Shown in pieces: positions 21,314 to 32,711 of a DNA stretch of 64,000 nucleotides (positions within the stretch are counted from its first letter, which is position 1; each line of letters opens with the position of its first letter). The notes below the pieces were generated by a model. It worked only from the letters and a program-made list of their open reading frames with translations. It searched no databases and was not told the DNA's origin. The translations under genes were made by a program, and so were the position numbers. The stretch comes from Microcyclospora pomicola (Eukaryota; Ascomycota; Dothideomycetes; Capnodiales). The stretch spans positions 372,001-436,000 of the forward strand of contig NHNY01000015.1 of the NCBI GenBank assembly GCA_002786065.1, written 5' to 3'.

Positions 21314-21884
21314 TGGAATCAGTATGCTGGAAAAGACTGCTTGTAGTCTCGCAACAGAAGCAAGATATTAATTTGACGAAATAAACGATTCCTCCTTGTT
21401 CAAGAAACTCCTTGGTCTCTTTGCCATGCATCATCCCAATTCCGGTAATGCGATGCAAGCCTGATCTGATCACTCAACTTGACCGTCCACGCAATTGACA
21501 ATAACACCCAACGCCACTCCATCTTCCTGTGAACCATACGCAGAAGTACCAGGAACAACGCTGAGCTCTTCTCCATATCTCGTGTATTCGCAACCCCGCC
21601 ATTGACCTTCCTTAGGATATAAACCCCCAAGATCAACATTCTGAGGACCTCGGATACGGGACGTCACCTCCACTTTCTACATGTCCATACACTTCTACTC
21701 CGTACCTCAGGTACCTTACAACCACCTCAATCTAGAATTACATCCAATGCCAACCCACAATCAAACGAAAACACCTCAATAAATGATATCCCCAACCCAT
21801 TAACACCTCCATCCTAAACCTCACTCAACCCTCCCAAACCCCACCCCACCCTGATCCTCCACCACCCCATTCCCCCTCCCAACC
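21314..21884. other. Intergenic TPR 3' region / enoyl-CoA hydratase promoter
   Basis: 571 bp between plus-strand genes. AATAAA at 21380-21385 probably serves the TPR transcript. The last 140 bp before the ATG at 21885 are extremely C/A-rich with almost no G, a likely leader. Confidence 0.45.
21380..21385 (+). terminator. Poly(A) signal AATAAA of the TPR gene
   Basis: Canonical AATAAA 67 nt after the TPR stop codon. Confidence 0.45.
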
Positions 21885-22826
21885 ATGGCGTCCACCACAT
21901 CCCTCATCAACGACCCAGACCTAGCCCTCGACCGCCGGCCCGGCAACATCTTCGTGCTGACGATGCGCAAGGCGCCCGAGAACCGGCTCAACGTCGCGTA
22001 TGCGCAGAAGCTCATCGCGGCGTTCGGCCGCGTGCGCCGCGTGCTCGGCGAGCCTGGGTCTGGGGCTGCGGAGATCGGGGCCACGGTCATCACGCGGGGC
22101 AACGACGAGAAGTTTTGGTGTACGGTGAGTTTGCGTGCGTGGATGAATTGACGAGTGATGAGAGCGGTTTGACTGGGAAAAGGGTGTATTTGGAATAAAT
22201 GGGGCAGATTGATTCGTATTGACATTCGCCAGCCATCACTATTTAACAAAGGCCCAAGCAAGATGAGTATAATCGTCACTAACACGCCTCCCACTGCTTA
22301 GGGTCTCGAGCTCGACGAAAGCGACACCAACCCCTCCGCCAACTCAGAAGGCTTCTTCCCGCTGCTCGCCACCATCCTGGACTTCCCCTACCCAACGCTC
22401 GCGCTGCTGACCGGGCATACCTTCGGCGGCGCGTGTCCGTTGGCGCTGGCGCACGACTACCGCATCATGAACCAGCAGCGCGGCTTCCTGAGCATGCCGC
22501 CGGTGGACCTCGGGCTGCATTTCCCGGGCATCGGGACGCTGCCGCGGCTGAAGCTGCAGCCGCACGTGGCGCGCAAGATGCTGCTTGAGGCGCATCGGTG
22601 GACCGGCGAGCAGGCGCTGCGGGATGGGATCGTGGATGCGGTGGCGGCGCCGGGGGAGATGATGGACGTCGCGGTGCAGTGGGCGGAGCGGTGGCGGGGA
22701 AAGGGCAGGATGGGCGTGTATAGTTTGTTGCGGGCGGAGTTGTATGGCGAGGCGGGGAAGGCGTTGAGGGAGATCAGCTATGTGTATGGGAGGAGTACGG
22801 GTTTGCCGGCGAAGGCGAAGATTTGA
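21885..22826 (+). CDS. Enoyl-CoA hydratase/isomerase family protein, probably peroxisomal
   Basis: Two exons (21885-22124 and 22302-22826, 177-bp intron) give 254 aa. The crotonase fold is shown by MRKAPENRLN, the oxyanion-hole segment LLTGHTFGGACPLALAHDYRIM and the C-terminal helices. The protein ends PAKAKI. AKI works as a peroxisomal targeting signal in some yeast beta-oxidation enzymes, so peroxisomal beta-oxidation is likely. The segment MPPVDLGLHFPGIG aligns with the hydratase PExxLG loop and the isomerase LGLxxEGG loop, but carries Pro where each catalytic Glu would be. Activity may therefore be altered, or the acid may be supplied elsewhere. Composition flips from C-rich to G-rich along the gene, like the aldolase at 11.6 kb. 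Confidence 0.85.
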
Positions 22827-23027
22827 GAGAGGAGAGGCGGGAATCTTCATCAGCAAAACGTCCGACTCGTTTGTGTCGGTACGACACGAAGGATGGTATG
22901 AATGCGTAGCAAAAGCAGGTTCTGGAGCAAACGCCGGGCTCATATCCTGTACATCCGACGTCCTTGCCCAGACACAGCGCTGCAACAGAATTCACGTGGA
23001 ACGTCAGAAGCGATGTTTCATTCTCAA

Positions 23028-26000
23028 TCAAGCAGGTTGGTATTTGCGCAACTGTGAGAAAAGTCAGCATGGTCCGTCAATGTCAGTGTATATGCGAACT
23101 TACGTCCAAAGTCAGCGGTCGACTACTGTTCACCGCCTGATCTCTCATCACACCGACCAGTGTCTCGGAATTTTGGAACAAGCCAGGTTTGAGCGAGATG
23201 ACGACAAACTGCATGCCCGGCCCGGCGTGCTCCTGGACATATCTCGCCAGCTGAGAAGTATTTGCATTATCAAGCGCGGCATCCACTTCATCAAGAACAA
23301 AGAATGGACTTGGGGCGAACGTATGGACGGCGAAGAGCAATGCCAGTGCAGCCATGGTCTTCTCTCCACCAGATAGGTGCTCCATATCACGGAACTTCTT
23401 CAGGGCAGGTTTGGCGTGGTATCGAATTCCATGGAGGTACGGCTCAACGTCGTCTTCGGCATCGAGAGAAGCCTCGCCTCCCATCGGGAAGGACACTGTC
23501 TTGGTCAACTCCCGATAGACAGAGTGGATCTGTTCTGAGATGTGCAAGAAAGCCTTGTTGAACAAGTCCATACGCTTCTTCTTCACGGTCTCGAACTCCT
23601 TCATGGCTTGCTTGGCAGCTGCACGAGAATTGTTGAAGTCCCGCTCCGTCGCCTTCAGCCGCTCAGACGTTTGCTCAAGGCGCTCTGCTGACCGCATATT
23701 AGGTGCCATCTTATCGAGCTGTGCTTGTATGGAAACGATCTTCTCTGCGAGTGAAGTCTCCCGCTCTTCGCTATCATCCTCTTGCAGCTCGTCCTCCAGG
23801 CCGGAGAAATCAACAAGAATGCCATAGTCGTTGATCTTGATGGATTGCAACTCATCATCTACGTCCATGGCATCATCGTCTTGCTCGAGGATGGCGTCCT
23901 CGAGTGGCAGAGAGTCTATCTTACGACTGCCTTCCTCCAATGGTAAGCTGATGTTGTCAAGTTTACACGATCGGAGAACAGCATAGCGGGAAGATGACGC
24001 CTTCTGGATGTCTGCTTCACTCAATGCGACTTCCTTCAAGGTCTTTTCCACCGTCTTCATCCGCTTTTGGACCTCACGGCGAGCCTCGTTCACCTTTTCG
24101 CCACGTTCGTGGAGCGATTCGCGTAAGGTACTGAGATGCTCATTCAGCTGTTCGATGTGAGCGTTGATCTCATCAGTTTCCTCACCAATGCCTTCTCGCT
24201 CGGCATTGAATTGTGCGATGATCCTGTTTTGGCGATCCACTTCGTCTTGCATCTTCTTGAGACGTTCATTCGTCTTCTGCAGTCGTTCTGATGCAAACGC
24301 CAACTTGTTCGTTATGCTGCTGATGTGTTCCTTCAACTTCACGGCCTCTTTCTTGGCTTCCTCGCGCTGTGCACCCTGCTGCTTCTCGTACTCGCGTATG
24401 TCGGTATAGCCTGTCCTGGCGCAGAAACTCGCAAACACCTCGTCTTCAACCTCCGAAACACTAGCTGTGTACTGTTCAAGGCTTGCCTGCAGCGTTGCCA
24501 ATCCTTCCGCCTGTTCCTCGTACTTGGGACGCGTTTGATCGAGCTCACGTTGATGATGAGCCAACTCCTTCTTCCGTGAGTCGATGTTCTTGTCCAGTGC
24601 CTTGATTTCTTCGGAGATCATGTTAAATGTGTGGGTCAGCTTAGACAACTCATACTGGAGCTGCTCTTGTTGCGCCAAGCTCTTGTCCATTCTCGGAAGC
24701 TCGTCCTTCTTCGTTCTGATCTCACGCTCTTTCACTCTAAGTATCTCGACATCGTCTTCCTTGAAGCGACGTTTCTTGTCTGCAGGCTCGGATCCACCAG
24801 TGATGTTGCCGCCCTTGGAAATGACTGTACCATCAAGCGCAATCGCACGAGCATTGACACCCTTGCCATAGCATAAATCTTTCGCCACTTTCACAGTGTC
24901 TGTCACGATCGCGTCGCCACATACCATGTTCATCACGCGCTCGTATTGCGTATCGAACTGTATTGTGTCAATCGCAAGCCGCATCTTATCATGGAGGTTG
25001 CGGAGATTAGCATTCGGCTGCTGCTGCGTGATCGTGTCCAGAGGCAGCACCGTCATGGTACCAAGCCGTTGCGTCTTGAGATAATCGATGCAGTCTTGGC
25101 CCGTCTTGTTGGTGTCGACCACAACGGATTCCCAATGTCGTCCCAGAACCATCCCCACAGCCAACTCGTATTTCTTCGACGTGGGCTTGCAGAGGCGATG
25201 CACCATGTCTTTCACACCAGGAAAGATCCCTTTGAGCGTTGCGACCGTTTCACGAAGCTGCGCCTCTTTATTCGATTCGCGCTCCTGGCCTTGAGCTGCT
25301 TGGAGCTCTTTCAAAATGGCAAAGTGTTTCTCGTCGAGATCCTTGGCCTGCATCTCCGCCTTGGTTTGTGCACTTGTCAACTGGTTGATTTCTTTTTGTT
25401 TCGTGTTGATCTCTTGTTGTGTAGTCTTGGCAGTTTTGCTTCGTTCGGTCCGGCTATCAGTTAGACGGGATATCTCGTTCTCCAGGCTTTTCACTTGTGC
25501 TTCTGTATTGTCAACACCTGCTTTCAGGCTTTGGACAGTCTCGCCTTCGGTTCGGAGGCTGCGTGTGATTTTTTTCAACTCGGCTTGATCAGGCCCAGAC
25601 CGCTTGTACACTTCACCACGCAGGCGCTCATACTCTTGCAAGTCATTATCCGTCAGCGCTCGTCCACCCTCGCGTTGCTCCGCAAGCCGTTGGTCCTCGG
25701 CGCGCTTTTGTGCTTTGAGGGTGGTATCAAGCTGCTTTTGCATGTGGTCGACTTCTGTCCTTTGCATGTCTCGTTCTTTCGATACATCCACGATGGTTTT
25801 CTGATACACTTGCAGCTTCTTGTGTCCATCTGAAAGCTTCTGATCAATCGGTACTAGAGCATTCTCTTTCTCTCGCAGTTCCTTCTCTTTCGTAGCAATA
25901 TCGCGTTCGTATTTGCTGGCATCTCGGGTCACCTTCGCCTGCTCACGCTTTGCTGCCTCCAACGCATCCTCATGCTTCTTCACGTTTCGCCTAAATTCCT

Positions 26001-26886
26001 TGAGCTCGTTCTGATGTTTTTGGATATCAGCATTACTAGCTTCAATGGTTTGCTGGAAGTGAAATAGCTTCCACAGGATGTTCGTAATGACAGCTTGGTC
26101 CTTGTCTTCTCGCAGTGCCTCATACCGGTCGAGCTCCTCTTTCTGCTGTTGGAAAGCTCTAATCTCGCCGTTGATGCCACGCCGCTGATGTAGCTTGTGT
26201 CCCTGCTCCTCTTCCGCTTTCTCTTTCTCTGCTTGCAAACGTTCATAGTCGGCTTTGTACTCGAGGGAGCCACTGACAAGCTCGATCAGTCTGGTCAAGT
26301 CCTTCGGGTTTTGCGACGCGATTTGTTCAACATCGCCTTGAAAGACCAAGAAGTTGCGTGCCTTGATCAAAATGTTCTCGGCCTCAAGCGACTCGTTGTA
26401 CTGCTTGGCGGTGACGGTGCGGTTGTTGATGCGGTACTCGCTCTGCCCAGAAGCAGTGATGCTCCGCTTCCATCGCTGCTCATCGCCCGCATCGTCCTCA
26501 TAGATGGCCATGACCCAGGCCGTCTGCGGGTCATTACGCTGCGTGCTTGTCTGTGTGCCAGCGCCTCCCTCATCGTCATCTGATGCACCTGCATCTCCTT
26601 GTCCATATGCGACACCGTTTTCTGCTCCCTCCTCAACAGCATTACCATCGGCGTTGATCTTGGAGTGCTTCAGCACGCGACCGCGGTAGACCAGATCCTT
26701 GAGATGTGTCGATCGTAAATGCGACGATTTGACCCCAAGCACGAAGGAAATGGCATCCATGGAGTTTGACTTTCCAGATCCATTGGGCCCGATAATGGAC
26801 GTGAAGTAACTGTCGCCGAATTGCAGTACATGGTGGCCTTTGTACGACTTGAAATTGAACAGCTCGAGCGCGAGCAGTTTCCCCAT
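23028..26886 (-). CDS. SMC1: Cohesin subunit SMC1
   Basis: A long exon (26886-23104) plus a 24-nt last exon (23051-23028) across a 52-bp intron give 1268 aa. SMC1 pairs with SMC3 to form the cohesin ring. Walker A GPNGSGKS is at 33-40. Two long coiled coils flank a hinge around residues 530-690 (from LKGIFPGVKDMV to NITGGSEPADKKRRF). The C-terminal head has the ABC signature LSGGEKTMAALAL and Walker B PFFVLDEVDAALDN. Without the last exon the frame would run into VSSHIH; splicing at GTAAGT/CACAG restores the LTLDLRKYQPA end expected for SMC1. It is head-to-head with GPC1 and convergent with the hydratase (201 bp apart). Three ACGCG cores lie 120-170 bp upstream of the ATG. Confidence 0.97.
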
Positions 26887-27701
26887 GATGGCAGGAACGA
26901 GTAGCGGAATCCGGAGGTCGTTATAGCGATACGAGAATCATGTCCGAGTAGAACAATCGCCTTTCTTGGTCGATGTGGGCGCTCATCTACAGTCGAAATA
27001 AAGCAGCCTCGCGTGTCGTTGGTGCTGTGGGGTGGACGCGCCGGACGAGACGCGCTCGGTCGATTACATAATCCTACGGTCATCTCCAGCAAAGTAGGGC
27101 TGAGCTCTTCCGGTCTCCGAGTATCGATTGCACGGCTCGTCTCCACACCACGGGACGACCCAGCCATAGACGTGGAGGGACGCAGCTGCGTGGCTCACAT
27201 CTGACCGCTGTCGACCACTCCAAGCTATACCTACCTATACACGGTCACAGCTCGAGTACCAGCTGTCCAGTGCATGCATTTGCGCCTCGCGGCCACCACT
27301 CCGACTTCACCCACCACTGCAGCACATTCTGCGTCTCCGCCATCCCTCCCCTCTTCTCCGCTAGACGTACACAGTAGAGATCTCCGCACCTGCTAAGTAA
27401 CACCAGAGGCAGAGACACAGCGGAGACCTCTTGCTTCACCAGCAGCAGGGAGGAAAGACGACAGCACACGCACGCAACGACGTAGATTCGTCCGGCCTCG
27501 TGCTATCTTGTCCATCGTTTGCCCAAGCTTATAGATCTTGCAGCCGTCTGCTTGTATCACTCTATACTGCCTCGTGCTTTCTGTAAGCTCCTCCACCGAA
27601 CCCCCTCTAGGCATCCGCCAGCGACTTCGTGCCTCGTGCCGCGTGCCGTGCGCTGCTGCGGTCTGGTCACATGTCATGCATCGCTCACTAAAACGCCTGC
27701 C
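26887..27701. promoter_or_regulatory. Divergent promoter region SMC1 / GPC1
   Basis: 815 bp between divergent starts. The SMC1-proximal part carries ACGCG cores at 27036-27040 and 27050-27054 and the reverse complement CGCGT at 27010-27014. These resemble MluI cell-cycle boxes (MBF sites) that drive G1/S genes in yeasts. An open frame enters GPC1 from 27519, but only from a TTG codon. Confidence 0.4.
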
Positions 27702-29772
27702 ATGCCAGTGACTTACTCTTCGTCCTTGCGACGACCCTACTACGCCGGCCACAAGAGCAGTTATCTCGATCTCATTCCGGAGGAAATCACCGAAGAGGAA
27801 CTGGCTGCGTTTGCCAGCATGGAGGAGATACCGGATCCGAGCGCTCAGCGCACCCACTCAGCACCAAACACGGATGTAGATCAAATGGCTGCAGCCAAGG
27901 AACAATCGATGAAGCCGGACACGAATGGAAAGGCCAGATACAGTTCTACGGAGGCGGTTGATTATCTCGCGGCAGGTTCGGAGAACTCATATGGAGGCTA
28001 TACACCATCCACGCCCGGCTTGTCAAGGACGACGAGCCTCTCAGATATCGGTAACTTCGAGAGTTTCGGCAACAGCGAGTTCCCTCCAGTGGATCGCTTG
28101 ACCATGTTTGACATACTCGAGAATCTCGCTCTGCCACAGCGTCTGGAGAAGATGCAGAATGTAGTGCACAACCAGGCCGAAAAGGTCCGACGACAGAGAG
28201 CAAAGTTGGCTGCCAGAGCATCGTCGAGCAAAGATGTCCTAGTGGACGAATGGAGGCGACGGGTCAAGCTCACCCCTGACGAGTCGCTTGATAGATACCG
28301 GAGGCGCACGCGGGATGCCGTCGATCGCATGGGTAAACGGTGGAGACACGCGAAGACGGTGACCATGAAAGAGAAGATCTCCTTCGTGACAGCAGTCCTC
28401 AACATCTTTATCTCGGCGTACATGATTGGAGCATTCCCTGAGTACTTCCACTACTGGTACACAATCCAGCTGATGTATGTCCACTAAGATCTCTTGTCGT
28501 TTCTTGATGATCGTGCTGACCAAAGGCAGATACTTCATGCCCATCCGATGGTACAACTACCACAAGATCGGCTATCACTACTTCCTGGCAGATCTGTGCT
28601 ATTTTGTGAACCTGCTACTTGTGCTGGCCATTTGGTTCTTCCCACAATCGAAAAGGCTACTCATCAGCACGTATTGCTTAGCTTTCGGGAATAATGCTGT
28701 TGCGATTGCTATGTGGCGTAACAGCCTGGTTTTCCACAGTCTGGATAAGGTAATACTCCCAACTCCTTTTTGTCTGACCATGTACTGACTGATCATAGAC
28801 GACAACGTATGTTTTGTATACAACACACTAAATAGCGTGTGTCACTAACACTTCAATCCTAGATTGTTCATTCATATCATGCCTTGTGCCACATTGCATG
28901 TGTTGGTACATCTGATCCCCGAGAGTATGCAGAAGGAAAAGTTCCCGGCCATCCACACTATCAAGTATTCTGCACCCAATGCACCTGAACACTATCGATT
29001 ATGGGATATGATCATCTGGGCAACACTTCCATATGCTTTCTGGCAGCTTAGCTACCACTTTCTCATCACCGTGCGGAAGAGGTCCAAGATCGCGGCTGGT
29101 CGTCCGACTTCCTTCACTTGGCTCCGGCGATCTTATCGCGGGAACTTCCTGGGCAAGTTCGTGCTATCCTTCCCAGATGCTTTCCAGGAACCCATCTTCA
29201 TGGGTATCCAATACCTCTACGCTGTGCTCACCATGGCACCTTGTCCACTCTGGTTCTGGTATCGCTGGGCATCAGCATCTTTCATGATGATCGTCTTCAC
29301 CTGGGCGTCATGGAATGGCGCAACATACTACATTGACGCGTACGGCCGCCGCATGGAGAAGGAACTAGACCAGCTTCGGAAAGAGGTAGCGCGCATGACC
29401 AAAAGTCCTGATATTGCTGGCCAAGAACCGCTCACTCCTGGAGTCTTTGGCACCTCTCCCCTCAGCAGTCCCGCCGGACCTCAAGGCCTCGATACTGCGC
29501 TCGACAACGCCGCCAAGAGCAGCGCGCTTGACCTCGGTCCTCCTGCGGCGACTGAACAGCGTTTCGGACATCAGAGAGCCACTAGTGGAGACTCGTTGAT
29601 GTCGATGGACGGCGCAGAGATAAGCGGTGCCATGACACCCGGCACGCCTGGACTGGAGCTCAAAGGCGCAATGGCTGCATTGAACCCCGGAGAGGTGCCT
29701 GGTGTCGATGATACGCCACATATAAATGGAAGCACTGTCACAAGCAAGAACGAAGCGAAGAAAGAAATCTAG
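27702..29772 (+). CDS. GPC1: Glycerophosphocholine acyltransferase 1
   Basis: Four exons (27702-28474, 28530-28749, 28799-28806, 28863-29772) give 636 aa. GPC1 acylates glycerophosphocholine to lyso-PC in the endoplasmic reticulum. The cytosolic N-terminus (about 240 aa) is followed by membrane helices starting at ISFVTAVLNIFISAYMIGAF, then YFMPIRWYNYHKIGYHYF, and the conserved SLVFHSLDK-TTT-LFIHIMPCATLHVLVHL. Next come AFWQLSYHFLITVRKR and the WNGATYYIDAYGRRME end of the core. The 8-nt third exon (ACGACAAC) is needed to join LDK to LFIHIMP in frame. The C-terminus is disordered and Ser/Pro-rich. The start at 27702 (MPVTYSSS) is preferred over an upstream non-ATG extension. Confidence 0.92.
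28799..28806 (+). other. GPC1: 8-nt micro-exon of GPC1
   Basis: Flanked by a 49-bp intron (28750-28798, GTAATA...ATAG) and a 56-bp intron (28807-28862, GTATGT...CTAG). It encodes Thr-Thr plus two bases of a third Thr. Skipping it would break the frame before the conserved LFIHIMP segment. Confidence 0.85.
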
Positions 29773-30583
29773 AGCGCGTCGCTCATCCATACCTTATGAC
29801 CATATGAGTTCAGATGAAATGCGACTGCATGAGAAAGGGACGAGCTGATGATCATAAGGCGTCCACGTACGCTACCATCAGCTTTGCGAGGAAAACTTAT
29901 GTATTCAAATTCGAGTGTCTTGCTTTACGGAGTTCGCGCAATCATGTTTTGCCTATATGCAGAGATTGCGAAAGAGTACTGTTGTTCACCACCGACCATT
30001 GCAGGAGAGTCAGGAAATCTTGGTCTTTGTCACGATACCCCCAATACTAAGAATGTTATTTGTCTCGTTTCGTGATATGTGGGTTGCGGACTTGTGTTCT
30101 TTCTTGCGTCCTCTTCTGTGCCCATAACCTCATGCTCATTGAAGAGGTGCACAACTCTTGTGCGAATATCATTCGATCATTGATGGAGTAACGATCAGCT
30201 GGTCTCCAATCAATCCAGGATGATCATGTTGCTCTGCCTAGGACTCATGATGCTGGGTATTGTAATAGCACGGCCTTCCACAAATGCGGCGGGATGCCGG
30301 AAGTGCAGCGGACGCAAAGCGGAAATCCAGCGACTTCGGTGGATCAGCAATGTATCAGCAGAATGTCCCTGCCATCATTCGCCAGATGCACGATGCGTCA
30401 AGCCAAGATCGACCTTCGTAGGGCGCTGAGTTGCAGCCATGATGAATGACTCCTTTATCTACATGTACCTAGTATGACTCTGTGTCTGCTGCAGCTTCCC
30501 AATGCCATGACGATATATAATTATCCCTCCATCCTGTCCGCTTCCGCACGCGATCTCTGAATTGTCTAGGACTTTACCGGATC
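29773..30583. other. Intergenic GPC1 3' region / MFS promoter
   Basis: 811 bp between plus-strand genes, with no recognisable gene. A TATA box lies at its right end (listed separately). Confidence 0.45.
30514..30520 (+). promoter_or_regulatory. TATA box of the MFS transporter gene
   Basis: TATATAA 64-70 bp upstream of the ATG at 30584, followed by a pyrimidine-rich leader. Confidence 0.5.
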
Positions 30584-32367
30584 ATGGCGGACCCTGAGAT
30601 CTATCTTCCGCCGCACCCAAGCGATCTGGATAATGCGAGCAGCAATCCCGATATCGAGCAGGCCGAGAAGGAGAATCAACCCAAGGACGATTCTTGCGGC
30701 AGCAGTCTCGCACCAGAGGGAGAGCGGGGGGAAGACGACCCTATCGTCTGGCATTATCTCACCTTCGAAACGGAGTTACCTTCACCTGCACATCTTTCAC
30801 CCCAGGGAGGATCGCCACCACGAGATCATGCCGAGTTGCCAGAATGCCCGGACTTGAAGAAATATACTTCGCCTTTCCTGTGGTCGCCAGGTCACAAAAG
30901 TTTCATCACCTGGCTTTCCTGCGTCGCCACGGCTTCTTCAGCATGGACGGCGGGTTCGTATGCTGCTGCCATTCCGCAATTGATGCAGGAATGGGACGTC
31001 TCCGAGACGGTTGCCACGATCGGCATTACCGTATTCACCTACGGGTTCGGCGTTGCGCCCATGTTCCTGGCGCCCTTGAGTGAGTTCAATGGCCGTCGAC
31101 CCGTCTTCATTGTCACCGGCCTGCTCTTTGTGATGTTCCAGCTGGTCTGCGCCCTCACTCCGACCTTCGGGGGACTGCTCGTCGCTCGTTTTGGAGCTGG
31201 GTGTGCATCTTCCACCTTCAGCACGATGGTCGGCGGCGTCGTCTCCGACATTTACCACGCACACGACCGCAACACAGCCATGGCCATGTTCTCCGGCGCG
31301 GCGTTGTTCGGCACTGGAATTGGACCGGTCGTCTCGGGCTTCCTTGGCCAGTATACCACGTGGCGATGGATATTCTATCTCCAGGTCATCACCTGCGGCG
31401 TCATGATGGCCGTAATCGTGCCGTTCTTCAAGGAGACCCGCGGCTCTGTTCTGCTCTCCCGCAAGGCAAAGACTTTGAACCAATGGTACGAACAGCTGGA
31501 GGCCAAGGGTTCCTACGGCATGATGATGCCTGTGGAAGGCAGTCCGGACAAGACTGCATCGCAACGCATTCGCTGGAAGGTCAAGTCAGATGAAGAACGA
31601 GGCACGGTTCTTCAAATGATGAGGGTATCTCTGTACCGCCCATTCTTCCTGCTCATCACTGAGCCTGTCGTCTTTTGGTTCAGTCTGTGGGTCTCGTTTG
31701 CCTGGGGGATCCTTTACCTCCTCTTCTCCGCTATCCCGCTTGTTTTTGAAACGCATCACGGCTTCTCCCTCTCCCAAGCAGGCGCTGTCTTCAGCGCGAT
31801 CAGCGTCGCCGCTATCATTTCTGCTTTCTTGAGCATTTACCAGGAAAAGCTCGCGAGAAAGTACTCGAAACGACAGGAGTTTCTGGCTTCCCCAGAAGGT
31901 AGACTGTATTTCTGTTGCGTACAATCGTTGTTGCTGCCCATCGGCTGTTTCTGGTTTGGTTGGACGTCATTCTCCTCAGTGCCATGGATCGTGCCTACGC
32001 TCGCCATCGGCTGTGTTACCATGGGCATCTTCTCGATCTATCTTGGTATGTCAATAAGCCTGCTTACCACATTTCGATATCAGATCAGAACTAACTTCTC
32101 GCAGCTGTGTTTAACTATCTCGCCGACACCTACCACCGCTACGCCTCATCTGCGCTCGCTGCGCAGAGCTTCTGTCGCAACATGCTTGGCGGCTCTTTTC
32201 CCCTTTTCACACCCCAGTTGTACCGTGGCTTGACTTACCAGGGCGCCGGGAGTCTCCTCGGTGGGCTCTCGGCTGCGCTGACCATCGTTCCGTGGGTGCT
32301 CGTATTCTACGGACCGACGATCCGGAAACGCAGTAAATTCGCCAGCGAGATTATGAGTGACAATTGA
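30584..32367 (+). CDS. Major facilitator transporter, DHA1 multidrug/polyamine type
   Basis: Two exons (30584-32045, 32105-32367; 59-bp intron) give 574 aa. The long acidic cytosolic N-terminus (about 105 aa) and 12 predicted membrane helices fit the yeast TPO/FLR-type H+ antiporters of the plasma membrane. Motif A-like EFNGRRPVFIVTG follows helix 2, the antiporter motif C region is AMFSGAALFGTGIGPVVSGF, and TTWRWIFYLQVI is typical of the group. The end NYLADTYHRYASSALAAQSF is diagnostic of DHA1 fungal members. The substrate is not determinable; polyamines, azoles or small toxins are all possible. Confidence 0.93.
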
Positions 32368-32711
32368 AAGAATTAAAGAGATCCGGATGTGCGAATCGAG
32401 ATTTCGCTGTTCAGCATGGCAATTTACGGAAGCCGGACAGTTCGTCTCCATTGCCATGACTACGAATACGTGCACCAGCAGAAACATGAGGTAAACGATT
32501 GAAAAATTTCAGTGAATGCCTGATGCCATTGACGACCCGGACTATCGTTACAGGATCCAACTCCATCGTCAACGATCTCATGCCACCGTCGCCCAGCCCA
32601 CCGATTCAACGCAAGGTTCAAGACCTTTATGCTCATACATATCACCGGATCCGAGTACCTTCACTGGCACGCTCGCCTTTTCCACCAATGTGGTTAATCA
32701 TGACAAAAGTG
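32368..32711. other. Convergent intergenic region
   Basis: 344 bp between the 3' ends of the MFS gene (+) and the uncharacterised gene (-). No gene, RNA or repeat seen. Confidence 0.4.

Noticed and set aside
27519-27701. N-terminal extension of GPC1
   Set aside because: Opens only at TTG and is Cys/Arg/His-rich like a leader; the ATG at 27702 is preferred.
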